6,965 nt of DNA from Candidatus Heimdallarchaeota archaeon (GTDB taxonomy: Archaea; Asgardarchaeota; Heimdallarchaeia; JABLTI01). The stretch covers positions 1 to 6,965 of the forward strand of contig DAOUWQ010000071.1 in the NCBI GenBank assembly GCA_030667035.1, read 5' to 3'. The notes below the pieces were generated by a model. The model was not told the DNA's origin and ran no database searches. It was given only the letters and a program-made list of their open reading frames with translations. This document shows positions 1 through 6,401 of the stretch, in pieces. The position numbers and the translations under genes are program-made. The first letter of the stretch is position 1; every line of letters begins with the position of its first letter.

Positions 1-29
1 CTTTTAAACATTTCTTCAAGCTAGCTTTC

Positions 30-45
30 GTTGAATTTTTTCAAC
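30..45. repeat. Small hairpin just downstream of atpE
   Basis: GTTGAA (30-35) and TTCAAC (40-45) form a perfect 6-bp stem with a 4-nt TTTT loop, starting 5 bases past the atpE stop codon on the minus strand. No T-rich tract follows it in the minus direction, so it does not look like an intrinsic terminator. It could be an intergenic processing or translation-spacing element inside an ATPase operon. A separate 10-bp palindrome, AAGCTAGCTT, lies at 18-27. Stems this short in AT-rich DNA may be chance. Confidence 0.3.
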
Positions 46-49
46 TTCG

Positions 50-676
50 TTAGATGAATAATGATTTTGCTACGTCTGTTCTAATAGAACGGTATTTTTG
101 TTCTAGACGTGCTTCAAAGGTGTTATAAATTGTGATTGATTCGTCATCTAGTTGTACAATTAATCCACCAATGGACTCAATTGTTCCAGCGTCTAATTTA
201 ATAGAGGATTTAGTACCACTTTTCTTAGTAACTTCGTTAGCTAATTTTCCTAGTTCTTTTATTTTAGCTTTATCTGCTTTTCGAGCTTTAACTAAGAGAT
301 TTCCTCCACCAATTGCAATTCCTGCTTCTACAATAAGAGATACAAGAACTTTTGGGTAAGCTGGTTTTGAAGTGAATTTCTTTAATTCAACCTCAGCAGA
401 TGTGAAAGTTTTGGTAATTTCTTCTTCTTTCTTTTGCAAGATTTCTCGACGTGCTTGTAGATTAATAGAAGCAATTTGTTGTTTTTCTAACTCTATTATA
501 GTTTTAGATTCCAACTCAACGATTTCATCTTTTTCTCGATCAGCAACTGCTTTTCCTTTTTCAAGGATTTCTTGTGTTTGCTGTTTTGCTTCTTTAGTAT
601 ACTTGCGCGTTTCATTTTTAGCATTGCTAATTATATCTTCGACCATTTGATTGATTCTTTGTTCTTCAGCAGACAA
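50..676 (-). CDS. atpE: V/A-type ATP synthase subunit E (peripheral stalk)
   Basis: This is subunit E of the archaeal A-type/V-type rotary ATPase, which pairs with subunit H/G to form the peripheral stalk that holds the A3B3 head against rotor torque at the membrane. The protein has 208 residues, the usual family length. Residues 1-105 are a highly charged, Gly/Pro-poor long helix or coiled coil. Residues 106-208 form the globular head-binding domain and end with the family signature: GGLIVQ at 170-175, then NTFEARLEQ at 185-193, an Arg-rich segment, and a C-terminal LF. The start is TTG (674-676), supported by an exact AGGAGG 10 nt upstream and by an N-terminus typical of the family. The gene is divergent from the aminotransferase and appears to be first in its transcription unit. 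The next gene lies outside the window. Confidence 0.93.
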   Translation of the reverse strand: MSAEEQRINQMVEDIISNAKNETRKYTKEAKQQTQEILEKGKAVADREKDEIVELESKTIIELEKQQIASINLQARREILQKKEEEITKTFTSAEVELKKFTSKPAYPKVLVSLIVEAGIAIGGGNLLVKARKADKAKIKELGKLANEVTKKSGTKSSIKLDAGTIESIGGLIVQLDDESITIYNTFEARLEQKYRSIRTDVAKSLFI

Positions 677-686
677 TTCACTGGCT

Positions 687-692
687 CCTCCT
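687..692 (-). promoter_or_regulatory. Shine-Dalgarno site that decides the TTG start of atpE
   Basis: On the minus strand AGGAGG lies 10 nt before the TTG at 676-674. A perfect anti-16S match at workable spacing is the main reason to accept TTG as the start. A nearby GTG begins 5 nt upstream but is out of frame. Confidence 0.8.
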
Positions 693-728
693 AAGATTAG
701 CGAGCTGTTTCAAAAATCAATTCTCATA

Positions 729-743
729 ATTAAAAATATTTTG
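729..743 (-). promoter_or_regulatory. Putative TATA region for atpE
   Basis: On the minus strand this AT-only stretch reads roughly AAAATATTTTTAATTA, about 50-65 nt upstream of the TTG start. A TATA box centred near 735 would put transcription start near 708-710 and give a leader of about 30 nt that includes the Shine-Dalgarno site. The spacing fits archaeal promoters. In AT-rich DNA the motif alone is weak evidence. Confidence 0.35.
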
Positions 744-878
744 ACACGAGCTCCAAATATCCGCTTTAAAACAGCAATCATTTGTTCTTTTACCTGGAAA
801 AAATGGTTAATAACAAATTTTTCAGTTGTTCCACAAATGTTTTAACAAAGTTTTTTTCTCAATTATGATTTGGTTGAG

Positions 879-885
879 ATATATT
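879..885 (+). promoter_or_regulatory. Putative TATA box for the aminotransferase gene
   Basis: ATATATT lies about 60 nt upstream of the ATG at 942, so transcription could start near 907-910 with a leader of about 33 nt holding the AGGTGA ribosome site. The box sits between GGTTGA (872-877) and TCAATC (885-890), an imperfect inverted repeat (5 of 6 pairs). That repeat could be an operator or chance. Confidence 0.35.
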
Positions 886-927
886 CAATCAAAAAAGACA
901 AAGAATGAATGAAAAAAATTGTTGTAT

Positions 928-933
928 AGGTGA
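928..933 (+). promoter_or_regulatory. Ribosome binding site of the aminotransferase
   Basis: AGGTGA lies 8 nt before the ATG at 942-944. It favours this ATG over the in-frame ATG at codon 10, which has no comparable upstream site. Confidence 0.6.
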
Positions 934-941
934 AATGAAAA

Positions 942-2156
942 ATGGTTGATGCATTTGGGAAATTAACTATGGCACCAAGAGTGCAAGGATTGGAATACGC
1001 AATTCGAGATATTAGTGCTGAAGCAAGGAAACTATCTGCACAAGGAAAGGATCTAATTTGGTTAAATATTGGAGATCCAAATAAATATGACTTTGAAACA
1101 CCAAAAAATATTGTTGATGCTTTTGTGAAAGCTGCGCGTGAAAACAAGAGTTTCTACTCAGAATCACAAGGTATTGTTCCGTTACGTGAAGCAATAGTTG
1201 AAAAAGAAATGAAAATAAATGGGGCAAAGAACCTCTCAATTGATGACATACATGTAACTGCAGGAATATCCGAAGGAATAATGTTTCTTTTTGCTTCTCT
1301 TCTAAGTCCAGGTGATGAGCTTTTAATTCCAGGTCCAGCCTATCCTTCCTATATGGCATTTCCAAAATTCTATGACGCTAAGAGTATCACATATCGAACC
1401 ATTAGCACTGACAATTGGCAACCAGATGAGGATGATATTAGAAGTAAAATAACCGATAAAACAAAGGCAATTTTGATTATTAACCCAAATAACCCTACAG
1501 GAGCAGTGTATAGGGAAAAAGAACTGAAACAAATTGTGGATATTGCTGGCGAACATAATTTACCAATAATTGCAGATGAGATTTACGACAGATTGTCATT
1601 TGATCAGAAATTCATTGGTATGCCTTCTGTTGCAAAGGATGTCCCATTATTTATGATGAATGGCTTCTCTAAAGTCTACTTAATGCCTGGATGGCGTATT
1701 GGTTATTGTTACCTTCAGGATCCAGAAGAAAAGCTAAGAGAAGTCTATGACGGGATAATAAAACTAGGTCGATTAAGGTTATGTGTCAACACTCCAGCTC
1801 AATATGGTTGTACTGAGGCTTTAACAGGACCACAAGAACACATCAAAGAAACCGTAGATAAATTGAGAAAACGAAGAGATATTATCTACAAGCGATTGAA
1901 TGAAATTGATGGCATTTCAACACAAAAACCAGGGGCAGCTTTCTATATCTTTCCAAAAATTGAGAACCTCGGTAAATACAAAAATGATAAAGAATTCATT
2001 CTTGCTTTCTTAAAGGAGGAAGGTGTGGTTAGTGTCTTTGGAAGTGGTTTTGATCCGACATACGGAAGCGGTTATTTCAGATTAGTATTCCTTTCCCAAG
2101 AAGAAATAATCAGTGATGCAATGGATCGACTTGAAAGGTTCATGAAAAAAATATAG
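942..2156 (+). CDS. PLP-dependent aminotransferase, class I, probable alanine aminotransferase
   Basis: This is a fold-type I aminotransferase of 404 residues. It probably interconverts alanine and 2-oxoglutarate with pyruvate and glutamate in the cytosol. Visible class I/II landmarks are the GDPN stretch (44-47), an aromatic PAYPSY segment (132-137) where Tyr134 should stack on PLP, NPNNPTG (181-187) with Asn184, ADEIYD (211-216) with Asp212 and Tyr215, SKVY with Schiff-base Lys244, GWRIGY with Arg252, and a C-terminal YFRLVF with Arg380 as the likely substrate-carboxylate Arg. From memory of the family, the whole-chain pattern, including NTPAQ, the KRLNEI-GIST region and HGSGF-like/FRLVFL blocks, most resembles archaeal alanine aminotransferases such as the Pyrococcus enzyme. 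An aspartate or other broad-specificity transaminase is the alternative. It is monocistronic, divergent from atpE and convergent with the longin operon. Confidence 0.93.
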   Translation: MVDAFGKLTMAPRVQGLEYAIRDISAEARKLSAQGKDLIWLNIGDPNKYDFETPKNIVDAFVKAARENKSFYSESQGIVPLREAIVEKEMKINGAKNLSIDDIHVTAGISEGIMFLFASLLSPGDELLIPGPAYPSYMAFPKFYDAKSITYRTISTDNWQPDEDDIRSKITDKTKAILIINPNNPTGAVYREKELKQIVDIAGEHNLPIIADEIYDRLSFDQKFIGMPSVAKDVPLFMMNGFSKVYLMPGWRIGYCYLQDPEEKLREVYDGIIKLGRLRLCVNTPAQYGCTEALTGPQEHIKETVDKLRKRRDIIYKRLNEIDGISTQKPGAAFYIFPKIENLGKYKNDKEFILAFLKEEGVVSVFGSGFDPTYGSGYFRLVFLSQEEIISDAMDRLERFMKKI

Positions 2157-2160
2157 ACAA

Positions 2161-2210
2161 GAAGATAATAGACATTTGCAAACTATTATTCTTCCTTTTT
2201 CTCGTTTTTT
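2161..2210. terminator. Hairpin terminator shared by convergent genes
   Basis: GAAGATAATAG (2161-2171) pairs with CTATTATTCTTC (2183-2194) over 11 bp, with one bulged T at 2189 and an 11-nt loop. On the plus strand it is followed by T5 (2196-2200) and T6 (2205-2210), fitting an intrinsic terminator for the aminotransferase. On the minus strand a T7 tract (A7 at 2145-2151 on plus) lies 9 nt beyond the stem, so it may also end the longin operon. The T6 tract runs into the TAA of the opposing gene. Confidence 0.7.
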
Positions 2211-3504
2211 ATTGATTTAGCCAGTTCAACATAGTAGCTAGTTCTGTTTGTTGTTTTATTAATTCATCATAATCTGTATTCAATCGTTTGTAAACTTTAC
2301 ACATAATATCTCGAGTAAGATTTGAACCTATCTCACGCTCAATACTATTTTGTAAAACTTTGAAAAGCGTTTCTAATCGTTTAGCAATCTCCATAAGATT
2401 TGTTTCAGAACTGAGAACTTTCTTCAGATTGTTTCGATCAATCAAGTACTCATTGCTATCACTAATTAAACGAGCGAGATTTTCATCTTTAATGAGCATC
2501 AGGGTAGCAGTATTTCTTTTCACAAGGGTAAGTTTCCGTAAATCTAACCAATTATCTGATTCGTCAAAAATGAGTTGGAAGAGATCATCAATAAACTCAA
2601 GGGAACGTGTAAATTGAAATGCCTTCTTGTCAAGAACAACTTTCCATGTAGGAAGTACTTCAAGAAAGCGTTCTGATACAAGTTTTTCAACTAATTCACA
2701 AACTTGATCATGAGACAATTTTACTTTCTTTCTAATATCAAGAAATGATCTATCTGTACCAATAAGTGATAATATTTTGATGCCATATTCACCCATTGAT
2801 TTAGAAATTTTGTTATAACCATCTGACCCAACTTCAAGAGCATTTAATCCTTTTTTAGTAAGCTCTAAAATACTCTCGTTACTGATTTCAAAATGGGTTC
2901 TTACTAGACCTGATTCCTCAAAATATGAAATGATACTTTGAACAACATCAACGCTTATTTCTAATTCTTCACTGATAGCATTAATATCATTTTCACCATT
3001 TATATGTGTGATAATAGCCCATTTTATATCATCCAGTTTCTTTGGTGCACGATCAGTGTTGATTAACATAGGAATATGATAAGGACTAATAGTTTTACGG
3101 GATATAAGCTGTATAACATCATCTTCAAAATCATCAAATCCTGAAGAAATACCACTCCAATCTATAATTAGATCATGATAACGATTTTCAAATTCTTCTA
3201 CAAGAATTTTCAATTTTTCTTTAAAAGAATAATCTTTACTACTTAAGATAAGGAGCCCAATGACATTCTCCCCAGGTTCTACTTGTAAAACAAAATCACC
3301 TCTATCAATAAATTTGATGATCTCCTTTCCTTCAGAAGGTTTCAATTCCTCTGCAAAAGTAATTACTGCAGAAATAAAACCTGAGATGAGTGTAGGTTCA
3401 AGCTTAATGTCCTCTCTAAAACGATGGGAGAAAAGTTGCACACCAGATAACCTATGAATCATTTGAAGCTCAAACGGAACCGACATATTTATTTCGAACC
3501 ACAT
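2209..3504 (-). CDS. Longin/Roadblock-like domain protein with winged-helix repeats
   Basis: The exact family is not recognised. This is a soluble 431-residue protein with no signal peptide or membrane segment. Residues 10-135 read like the longin or Roadblock-like alpha/beta domain common in Asgard proteins: a GVQLFS hairpin (21-26), a helix SGFISAVITFAEEL (41-54), a FIDRGDFVLQV strand (65-75), GLLIL (83-87) and a helix EKLKILVEEFE (96-106). Residues about 155-205 form a winged helix (NAISEELEISVDVVQSIIS then EESGLV). Residues about 237-290 form a second one (SFLDIRKKV, then SHDQVCELVEKLVSERFLEV). Residues 295-431 are mainly helical and unassigned. It starts 6 bp after the Roadblock gene, so the two are co-transcribed and probably act together. 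The start is uncertain: neither Met1 nor Met7 has a clear ribosome site, and translation may be coupled to the upstream gene. A DNA-binding role for the winged helices is inference; they also serve in protein contacts. Confidence 0.85.
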   Translation of the reverse strand: MWFEINMSVPFELQMIHRLSGVQLFSHRFREDIKLEPTLISGFISAVITFAEELKPSEGKEIIKFIDRGDFVLQVEPGENVIGLLILSSKDYSFKEKLKILVEEFENRYHDLIIDWSGISSGFDDFEDDVIQLISRKTISPYHIPMLINTDRAPKKLDDIKWAIITHINGENDINAISEELEISVDVVQSIISYFEESGLVRTHFEISNESILELTKKGLNALEVGSDGYNKISKSMGEYGIKILSLIGTDRSFLDIRKKVKLSHDQVCELVEKLVSERFLEVLPTWKVVLDKKAFQFTRSLEFIDDLFQLIFDESDNWLDLRKLTLVKRNTATLMLIKDENLARLISDSNEYLIDRNNLKKVLSSETNLMEIAKRLETLFKVLQNSIEREIGSNLTRDIMCKVYKRLNTDYDELIKQQTELATMLNWLNQ

Positions 3505-3510
3505 TAAATT

Positions 3511-3924
3511 TTATTCTAAACTAATGGGACCTAAATCAGTAGCTAAATCTCCACCGATGATATCCTGCAATTTCGTTGCATATTTTCGTAGAACCCTGAT
3601 TGTTAACCCCATAGCATTAAGCTCTAAAGAGGTTCCAATTAGGATATGATCACCTGCATTAGTCAATATTGTAAAACCATGTTCTCCTCTAACAAGCACT
3701 TCAAGCAATCCGCCATGCTCATTTATTGAAACAGCTTGCTCACCAGTTGATAGAATTGCTGCAGAAATAGCTGAGAGAAGATCGGCATTAGCATCTTGCT
3801 TTGCAAAGAAGGAAATTTTCATACCTTCACGATTAACGACAGCTAACGCTTCTAAATCAGAATATTCGCCGATTTCTCGGAGAAGTTGAAAAATTTTTCT
3901 TTGAATGTCAGGATCTTTAGCCAT
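3511..3924 (-). CDS. Roadblock/LC7 domain protein (MglB-like)
   Basis: This is a single-domain Roadblock/LC7 protein of 137 residues, a fold that dimerises and acts as regulator or scaffold for small GTPases (MglB for MglA in bacteria, Ragulator/LC7 in eukaryotes). Recognisable pattern: an N-terminal helix (8-22) ending in LEALAVVNREGMKI (24-37), a central helix with DLLSAISAAILSTGEQ (48-63), a strand pair LLEVLVRGEHGFTILTNAGDHILIG (73-97) and a C-terminal helix with TIRVLRKYATKLQDIIGG. The ATG at 3922-3924 is preceded by a GGGAAG stretch 7 nt away, a weak ribosome site. It is the first gene of an operon with the longin/winged-helix gene. The partner GTPase is unknown; the one at the right edge is a candidate only by proximity. 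Confidence 0.88.
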   Translation of the reverse strand: MAKDPDIQRKIFQLLREIGEYSDLEALAVVNREGMKISFFAKQDANADLLSAISAAILSTGEQAVSINEHGGLLEVLVRGEHGFTILTNAGDHILIGTSLELNAMGLTIRVLRKYATKLQDIIGGDLATDLGPISLE

Positions 3925-3978
3925 AATTCTTCTTCCCTTCTGAGAATTCTAATCTAAGCTAATGTGAGCTTCTAATGT

Positions 3979-3990
3979 TCTTATACATTA
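3979..3990 (-). promoter_or_regulatory. Putative promoter of the Roadblock-longin operon
   Basis: On the minus strand TAATGTATAAGA contains a TATA-like core about 60 nt before the ATG, putting transcription start near 3957 and giving a leader of about 33 nt. Near that start is AAGCT-N6-AGCTT (3956-3960 and 3967-3971), a short inverted repeat that could be a regulator site. The region lies just past the proS terminator, which supports an independent promoter. Confidence 0.35.
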
Positions 3991-3999
3991 CTATTTGAG

Positions 4000-4039
4000 A
4001 AAAATAAAACAAAAATTGCTCCTAATAGGCTGGAGCAAT
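4000..4039 (-). terminator. Intrinsic-type terminator of proS overlapping its stop codon
   Basis: A perfect 8-bp stem, ATTGCTCC (4015-4022) with GGAGCAAT (4032-4039), has a 9-nt loop and contains the last proS codons and part of its TAG. On the minus strand it runs straight into T-tracts of 4-5 bases separated by single G and A (A-tracts at 4011-4015, 4006-4009 and 4000-4004 on plus). This is the strongest terminator in the window by stem quality. Confidence 0.75.
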
Positions 4040-5452
4040 GTAAACCATTTCTTTAGCTTTCTCACCACAAATGATGCAGTTTCCATCTGGTTCTTCTTTG
4101 ATATCTTCACGTGTTCCTCGAATATCTGCACCAGTATCATCTTTGACTTTTTCACCACAAGCTTCATCGCCACACCAGTTAGCACGGCAAAAACCACGTT
4201 TGGTTTTTTGTATTTCTTTGAGCTCTTCGTAATCTTTTGGATGACTGATGTTATCTTTAAGCAATTTATCTGCACGTTTTTGGAGGAATTTATGAATGCT
4301 CTTCAAAATAGATTTCGATTTTTTCGCAGCATCTTTCATAGGAACAAATGCTTTTTCTCTGTTATCGCGACGAACGAGAACAACTTGCTCTTTCTGAATG
4401 TCTTTAGGACCAATTTCTAAGCGAATAGGTACACCCCGAACTTCCCATTCATTAAACTTCCAGCCAGGAGTATATCCTTCCCTTTTATCTAATTCAACAC
4501 GTAATCCTGCTTTTTGCAATGTTTTTAGTATTTGCTCTGCTGCTTCTATTACTTCGTCTTTGGTATCTTTTTTGTAAATAGGGACAATAACAATCTGAAT
4601 AGGTGCAATGAATGGTGGAATAATTAATCCTTTTTCATCACCATGCAGCCCGACGATTGCTGCAACAAGACGCGTGGAAAGACCATAGCAAGTTTGATGG
4701 ACATTCCTATTTTGTTTATCCTTATCTTGGAAAGTAATATCGAAAGCTTTACTGAAACCTTGGCCAAGATTATGGGTAGTGCCTATTTGCAAAGTGCGAC
4801 CATCTGGAAGGGGAGAATCATAAGCAATCGAATAAATAGCTCCTGCAAAAGTATCGTATTTCGGTCTTCGTAAAATCAAAAAGGACATACAGGCTTCTCG
4901 GTAAACGTTTTCGTAAATAACCATCGATTCTTTAACTTGTTCTACTGCTTCTTCTGCAGTTGCATGACAAGTGTGGCCTTCTGACCAGAGGAATTCTCGG
5001 TCGCGGAGTAAAGGTTTGGTTTCTTTCGTATCAAAACGAATTATGTTACAGAATTGATTAATTTTAAAGGGAAGATCACCATGACTGCGAATCCAGAGAT
5101 GAAACATTTCATACATAATAGTTTCAGAAGTGGGGCGGAGAGCGAGTCTTCTATCAAGTTTGCGATCACCTGCATGTGTAACCCAGGCAACTTCTGGAAT
5201 GAACCCTTCGAAATGGTCAGATTCACGCTTTAAATAATCTTCAGGAATAAATATAGGAAAATAAGAATTCTTATGACCTGTCCTCTTCAATTCAGCATCT
5301 AGCTTATTTCTAATCGACTCCCAAATAGAGTAACCATAGGGCATAAGAACATTAGCACCCTTAACAGGAGAACGATTATCCACAATATTTGCATATCTAA
5401 TTACTTCAGAATACCATTTAAGGAATTCATTTTCTTTTTCTGGGAGCTTCAT
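4022..5452 (-). CDS. proS: Prolyl-tRNA synthetase (archaeal/eukaryotic type)
   Basis: Class II aminoacyl-tRNA synthetase that charges tRNA-Pro with proline using ATP. At 476 residues it is full length for the archaeal type, which lacks the bacterial editing insert. Motif 1 spans about 36-70 and ends in PIFIP. The RPTSE loop is at 106-110. Motif 2 runs from IRFDTKETK (138-146) to LLRDREFLWSEGHT with Arg150, Arg152 and Glu153. Motif 3 is around GLSTRLVAA with Arg261. The anticodon-binding domain covers about 285-395 (GWKFNEWEVRG at 330-340, then IRLEIGP). The C-terminal zinc domain has Cys427, Cys432, Cys459 and Cys462 as likely ligands, plus an extra Cys422, and the chain ends in the conserved Tyr476. 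No Shine-Dalgarno site precedes the ATG at 5452. The gene appears monocistronic, with its own promoter and terminator. Confidence 0.97.
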   Translation of the reverse strand: MKLPEKENEFLKWYSEVIRYANIVDNRSPVKGANVLMPYGYSIWESIRNKLDAELKRTGHKNSYFPIFIPEDYLKRESDHFEGFIPEVAWVTHAGDRKLDRRLALRPTSETIMYEMFHLWIRSHGDLPFKINQFCNIIRFDTKETKPLLRDREFLWSEGHTCHATAEEAVEQVKESMVIYENVYREACMSFLILRRPKYDTFAGAIYSIAYDSPLPDGRTLQIGTTHNLGQGFSKAFDITFQDKDKQNRNVHQTCYGLSTRLVAAIVGLHGDEKGLIIPPFIAPIQIVIVPIYKKDTKDEVIEAAEQILKTLQKAGLRVELDKREGYTPGWKFNEWEVRGVPIRLEIGPKDIQKEQVVLVRRDNREKAFVPMKDAAKKSKSILKSIHKFLQKRADKLLKDNISHPKDYEELKEIQKTKRGFCRANWCGDEACGEKVKDDTGADIRGTREDIKEEPDGNCIICGEKAKEMVYIAPAY

Positions 5453-5474
5453 AAACGAGAATAAAAAAATCTAA

Positions 5475-5512
5475 CTTAAATCTTTTTCTTAAGATTGTTC
5501 TTTTTATAAAAC
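5475..5512 (-). promoter_or_regulatory. Putative proS promoter, two TATA candidates
   Basis: On the minus strand TTTTATAAAAAG (centre about 5506) would give a start near 5480 and a leader of about 28 nt. GATTTAAGTT (centre about 5478) would place the start almost at the ATG, a leaderless transcript. The absence of a ribosome site makes leaderless initiation plausible. A 6-bp inverted repeat, AATCTT (5479-5484) with AAGATT (5491-5496), lies between the two candidates. Confidence 0.4.
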
Positions 5513-5550
5513 AAAAAGAGAAAAAAAGATGAAAATAAATGATATTTTCA
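5513..5550 (-). terminator. Hairpin plus T-tract terminator of trmI
   Basis: TGAAAAT (5530-5536) and ATTTTCA (5544-5550) form a perfect 7-bp stem with a 7-nt loop, one base past the trmI TAG. On the minus strand it is followed 2 nt later by T7 (A7 at 5521-5527 on plus), then CTC, then T5 (5513-5517). The stem is AT-rich, so the T-tract may do most of the work. Confidence 0.7.
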
Positions 5551-5551
5551 A

Positions 5552-6334
5552 CTAATGCTCTTCGGATAAAGAGAATCCTTTTCGAGCAACAACCAAAAAA
5601 GCGGTAAAACCTATCATACGAGTTGCTGGTCGTATCGCACCAATACGCGTAGTAAGATCTCTACGAATTACTTCAAAAGCTTCAATTTGATAAAAGTTAT
5701 TTTCTACCAATTTTGCCAGTGATTGATCAACTTGTGTATACGTGGGAACGAAAATCACTAGTTTACCACCACCCATTAAAGCGTCGCGAGCATGTTCAAT
5801 TACATCCCAAGGATTGGGCATATCCAAGATAACTGCCTCAACATCCTTTTCATCAAAACCGGTTGTGACATCCTTAATCTTAAAATCAACTGATTCAGAT
5901 AAGCTGAGTTTCTCAATGTTTTTACGAGCAACTTTTTGGTGCTTTTCTTTAAAGTCGTAGGAAAACACTTTTCCACCTGGTGAAACATACCGAGCTAAAG
6001 CTGAAGTTAAACTCCCGCTCCCCGTCCCAGCTTCAATAACCCTTACACCACTACAAATACCAGCAGTAAAGATGATTTGGGCAATGTCTGTTTGGTAAAT
6101 TACTTGAGTAGAATGAGTGATTGCGTCACGATAATCATAGGGAGAAGGTTTCCAAAGAAAGAACGTAGCATCTTTAGAATTAACAATACTAGAACCATAT
6201 TCTAAACCAATGACCTCATCTAAAACAACAGGTCCTTTATGCGTATGGAATTCTTTTCCAGATTCAACTTTTACCATCCATTTCTTATCACCAGAAATAG
6301 ATATTATTATCAAATCGCCCTCTTTGATTTTCAA
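5552..6334 (-). CDS. trmI: tRNA (adenine-N1)-methyltransferase, TrmI family
   Basis: SAM-dependent methyltransferase that, in characterised archaeal relatives, makes m1A at position 57/58 of the tRNA T-loop and works as a tetramer. At 260 residues it has the usual length. Residues 1-65 are the small N-terminal beta domain, beginning with the family's IKEGD pattern. QVIYQTDIAQII (77-88) precedes the Rossmann fold. VIEAGTGSGSLTSALA (99-114) is the SAM-binding motif I. Asp127 in YDFKEKH ends strand 2. DMPNPW (171-176) carries the probable catalytic Asp171. RIGAIRPATRMIGFTAFLV (230-248) is the conserved C-terminal signature with Arg235. The start is TTG (6332-6334), chosen because CGGTGA lies 7 nt upstream and the family N-terminus begins here; the next in-frame Met is residue 20, inside the domain. 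It has its own promoter and terminator. Confidence 0.94.
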   Translation of the reverse strand: MKIKEGDLIIISISGDKKWMVKVESGKEFHTHKGPVVLDEVIGLEYGSSIVNSKDATFFLWKPSPYDYRDAITHSTQVIYQTDIAQIIFTAGICSGVRVIEAGTGSGSLTSALARYVSPGGKVFSYDFKEKHQKVARKNIEKLSLSESVDFKIKDVTTGFDEKDVEAVILDMPNPWDVIEHARDALMGGGKLVIFVPTYTQVDQSLAKLVENNFYQIEAFEVIRRDLTTRIGAIRPATRMIGFTAFLVVARKGFSLSEEH

Positions 6335-6341
6335 AGTAAAT

Positions 6342-6346
6342 TCACC
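6342..6346 (-). promoter_or_regulatory. Ribosome site that decides the TTG start of trmI
   Basis: On the minus strand GGTGA lies 7 nt before TTG (6334-6332). With no in-frame ATG before codon 20, it is the main evidence for the non-ATG start. Confidence 0.7.
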
Positions 6347-6367
6347 GAAATTTTAATAGCTTTTGAG

Positions 6368-6391
6368 ATAGTAATTAATAGATATTACTAT
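6368..6391. repeat. Inner 8-bp inverted repeat, possible operator of trmI
   Basis: ATAGTAAT (6368-6375) and ATTACTAT (6384-6391) form a perfect 8-bp inverted repeat with an 8-nt spacer. It covers the predicted TATA box edge and the bases between TATA and transcription start, where archaeal repressors often bind. It is AT-only apart from one G/C per arm, so chance is possible. Confidence 0.45.
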
Positions 6392-6394
6392 ATA
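6389..6394 (-). promoter_or_regulatory. Putative TATA box of trmI
   Basis: TATATA (minus strand) is centred about 58 nt before the TTG start. It predicts transcription start near 6366 and a leader of about 32 nt carrying the GGTGA site. It lies directly after the T-tract ending the upstream unit. Confidence 0.45.
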
Positions 6395-6401
6395 CAGAAA
6401 G

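Noticed and set aside
1..11. ATG at 9-11 on the minus strand as start of the next ATPase gene
   Set aside because: Only three codons are visible, there is no ribosome site at proper spacing, and an in-frame-different TTG nearby is equally possible. It cannot be called.
651..845. 64-codon open frame on the plus strand in the divergent spacer
   Set aside because: It overlaps the 5' end of atpE and its ribosome site, has no recognisable domain or ribosome site, and its composition is what AT-rich spacer gives by chance.
677..941. Possible tRNA, C/D box RNA or CRISPR repeats in the spacers
   Set aside because: No cloverleaf, T-loop consensus, C and D box pair, or regularly spaced repeat could be found on either strand in any of the intergenic gaps.
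863..1147. Minus-strand 94-codon frame over the aminotransferase start
   Set aside because: It is the complement of the clearly coding N-terminus of the aminotransferase and has no signal of its own.
3947..3976. Direct repeat TTCTAAT twice, 23 bp apart, upstream of the Roadblock gene
   Set aside because: Seven-base AT-rich repeats are expected by chance in such a spacer and neither copy is placed like an operator or BRE/TATA element.
3995..4420. 141-codon plus-strand frame opposite proS
   Set aside because: It lies antisense to the well-identified zinc domain of proS, is rich in Phe/Ile as expected from a complementary frame, and has no family resemblance.
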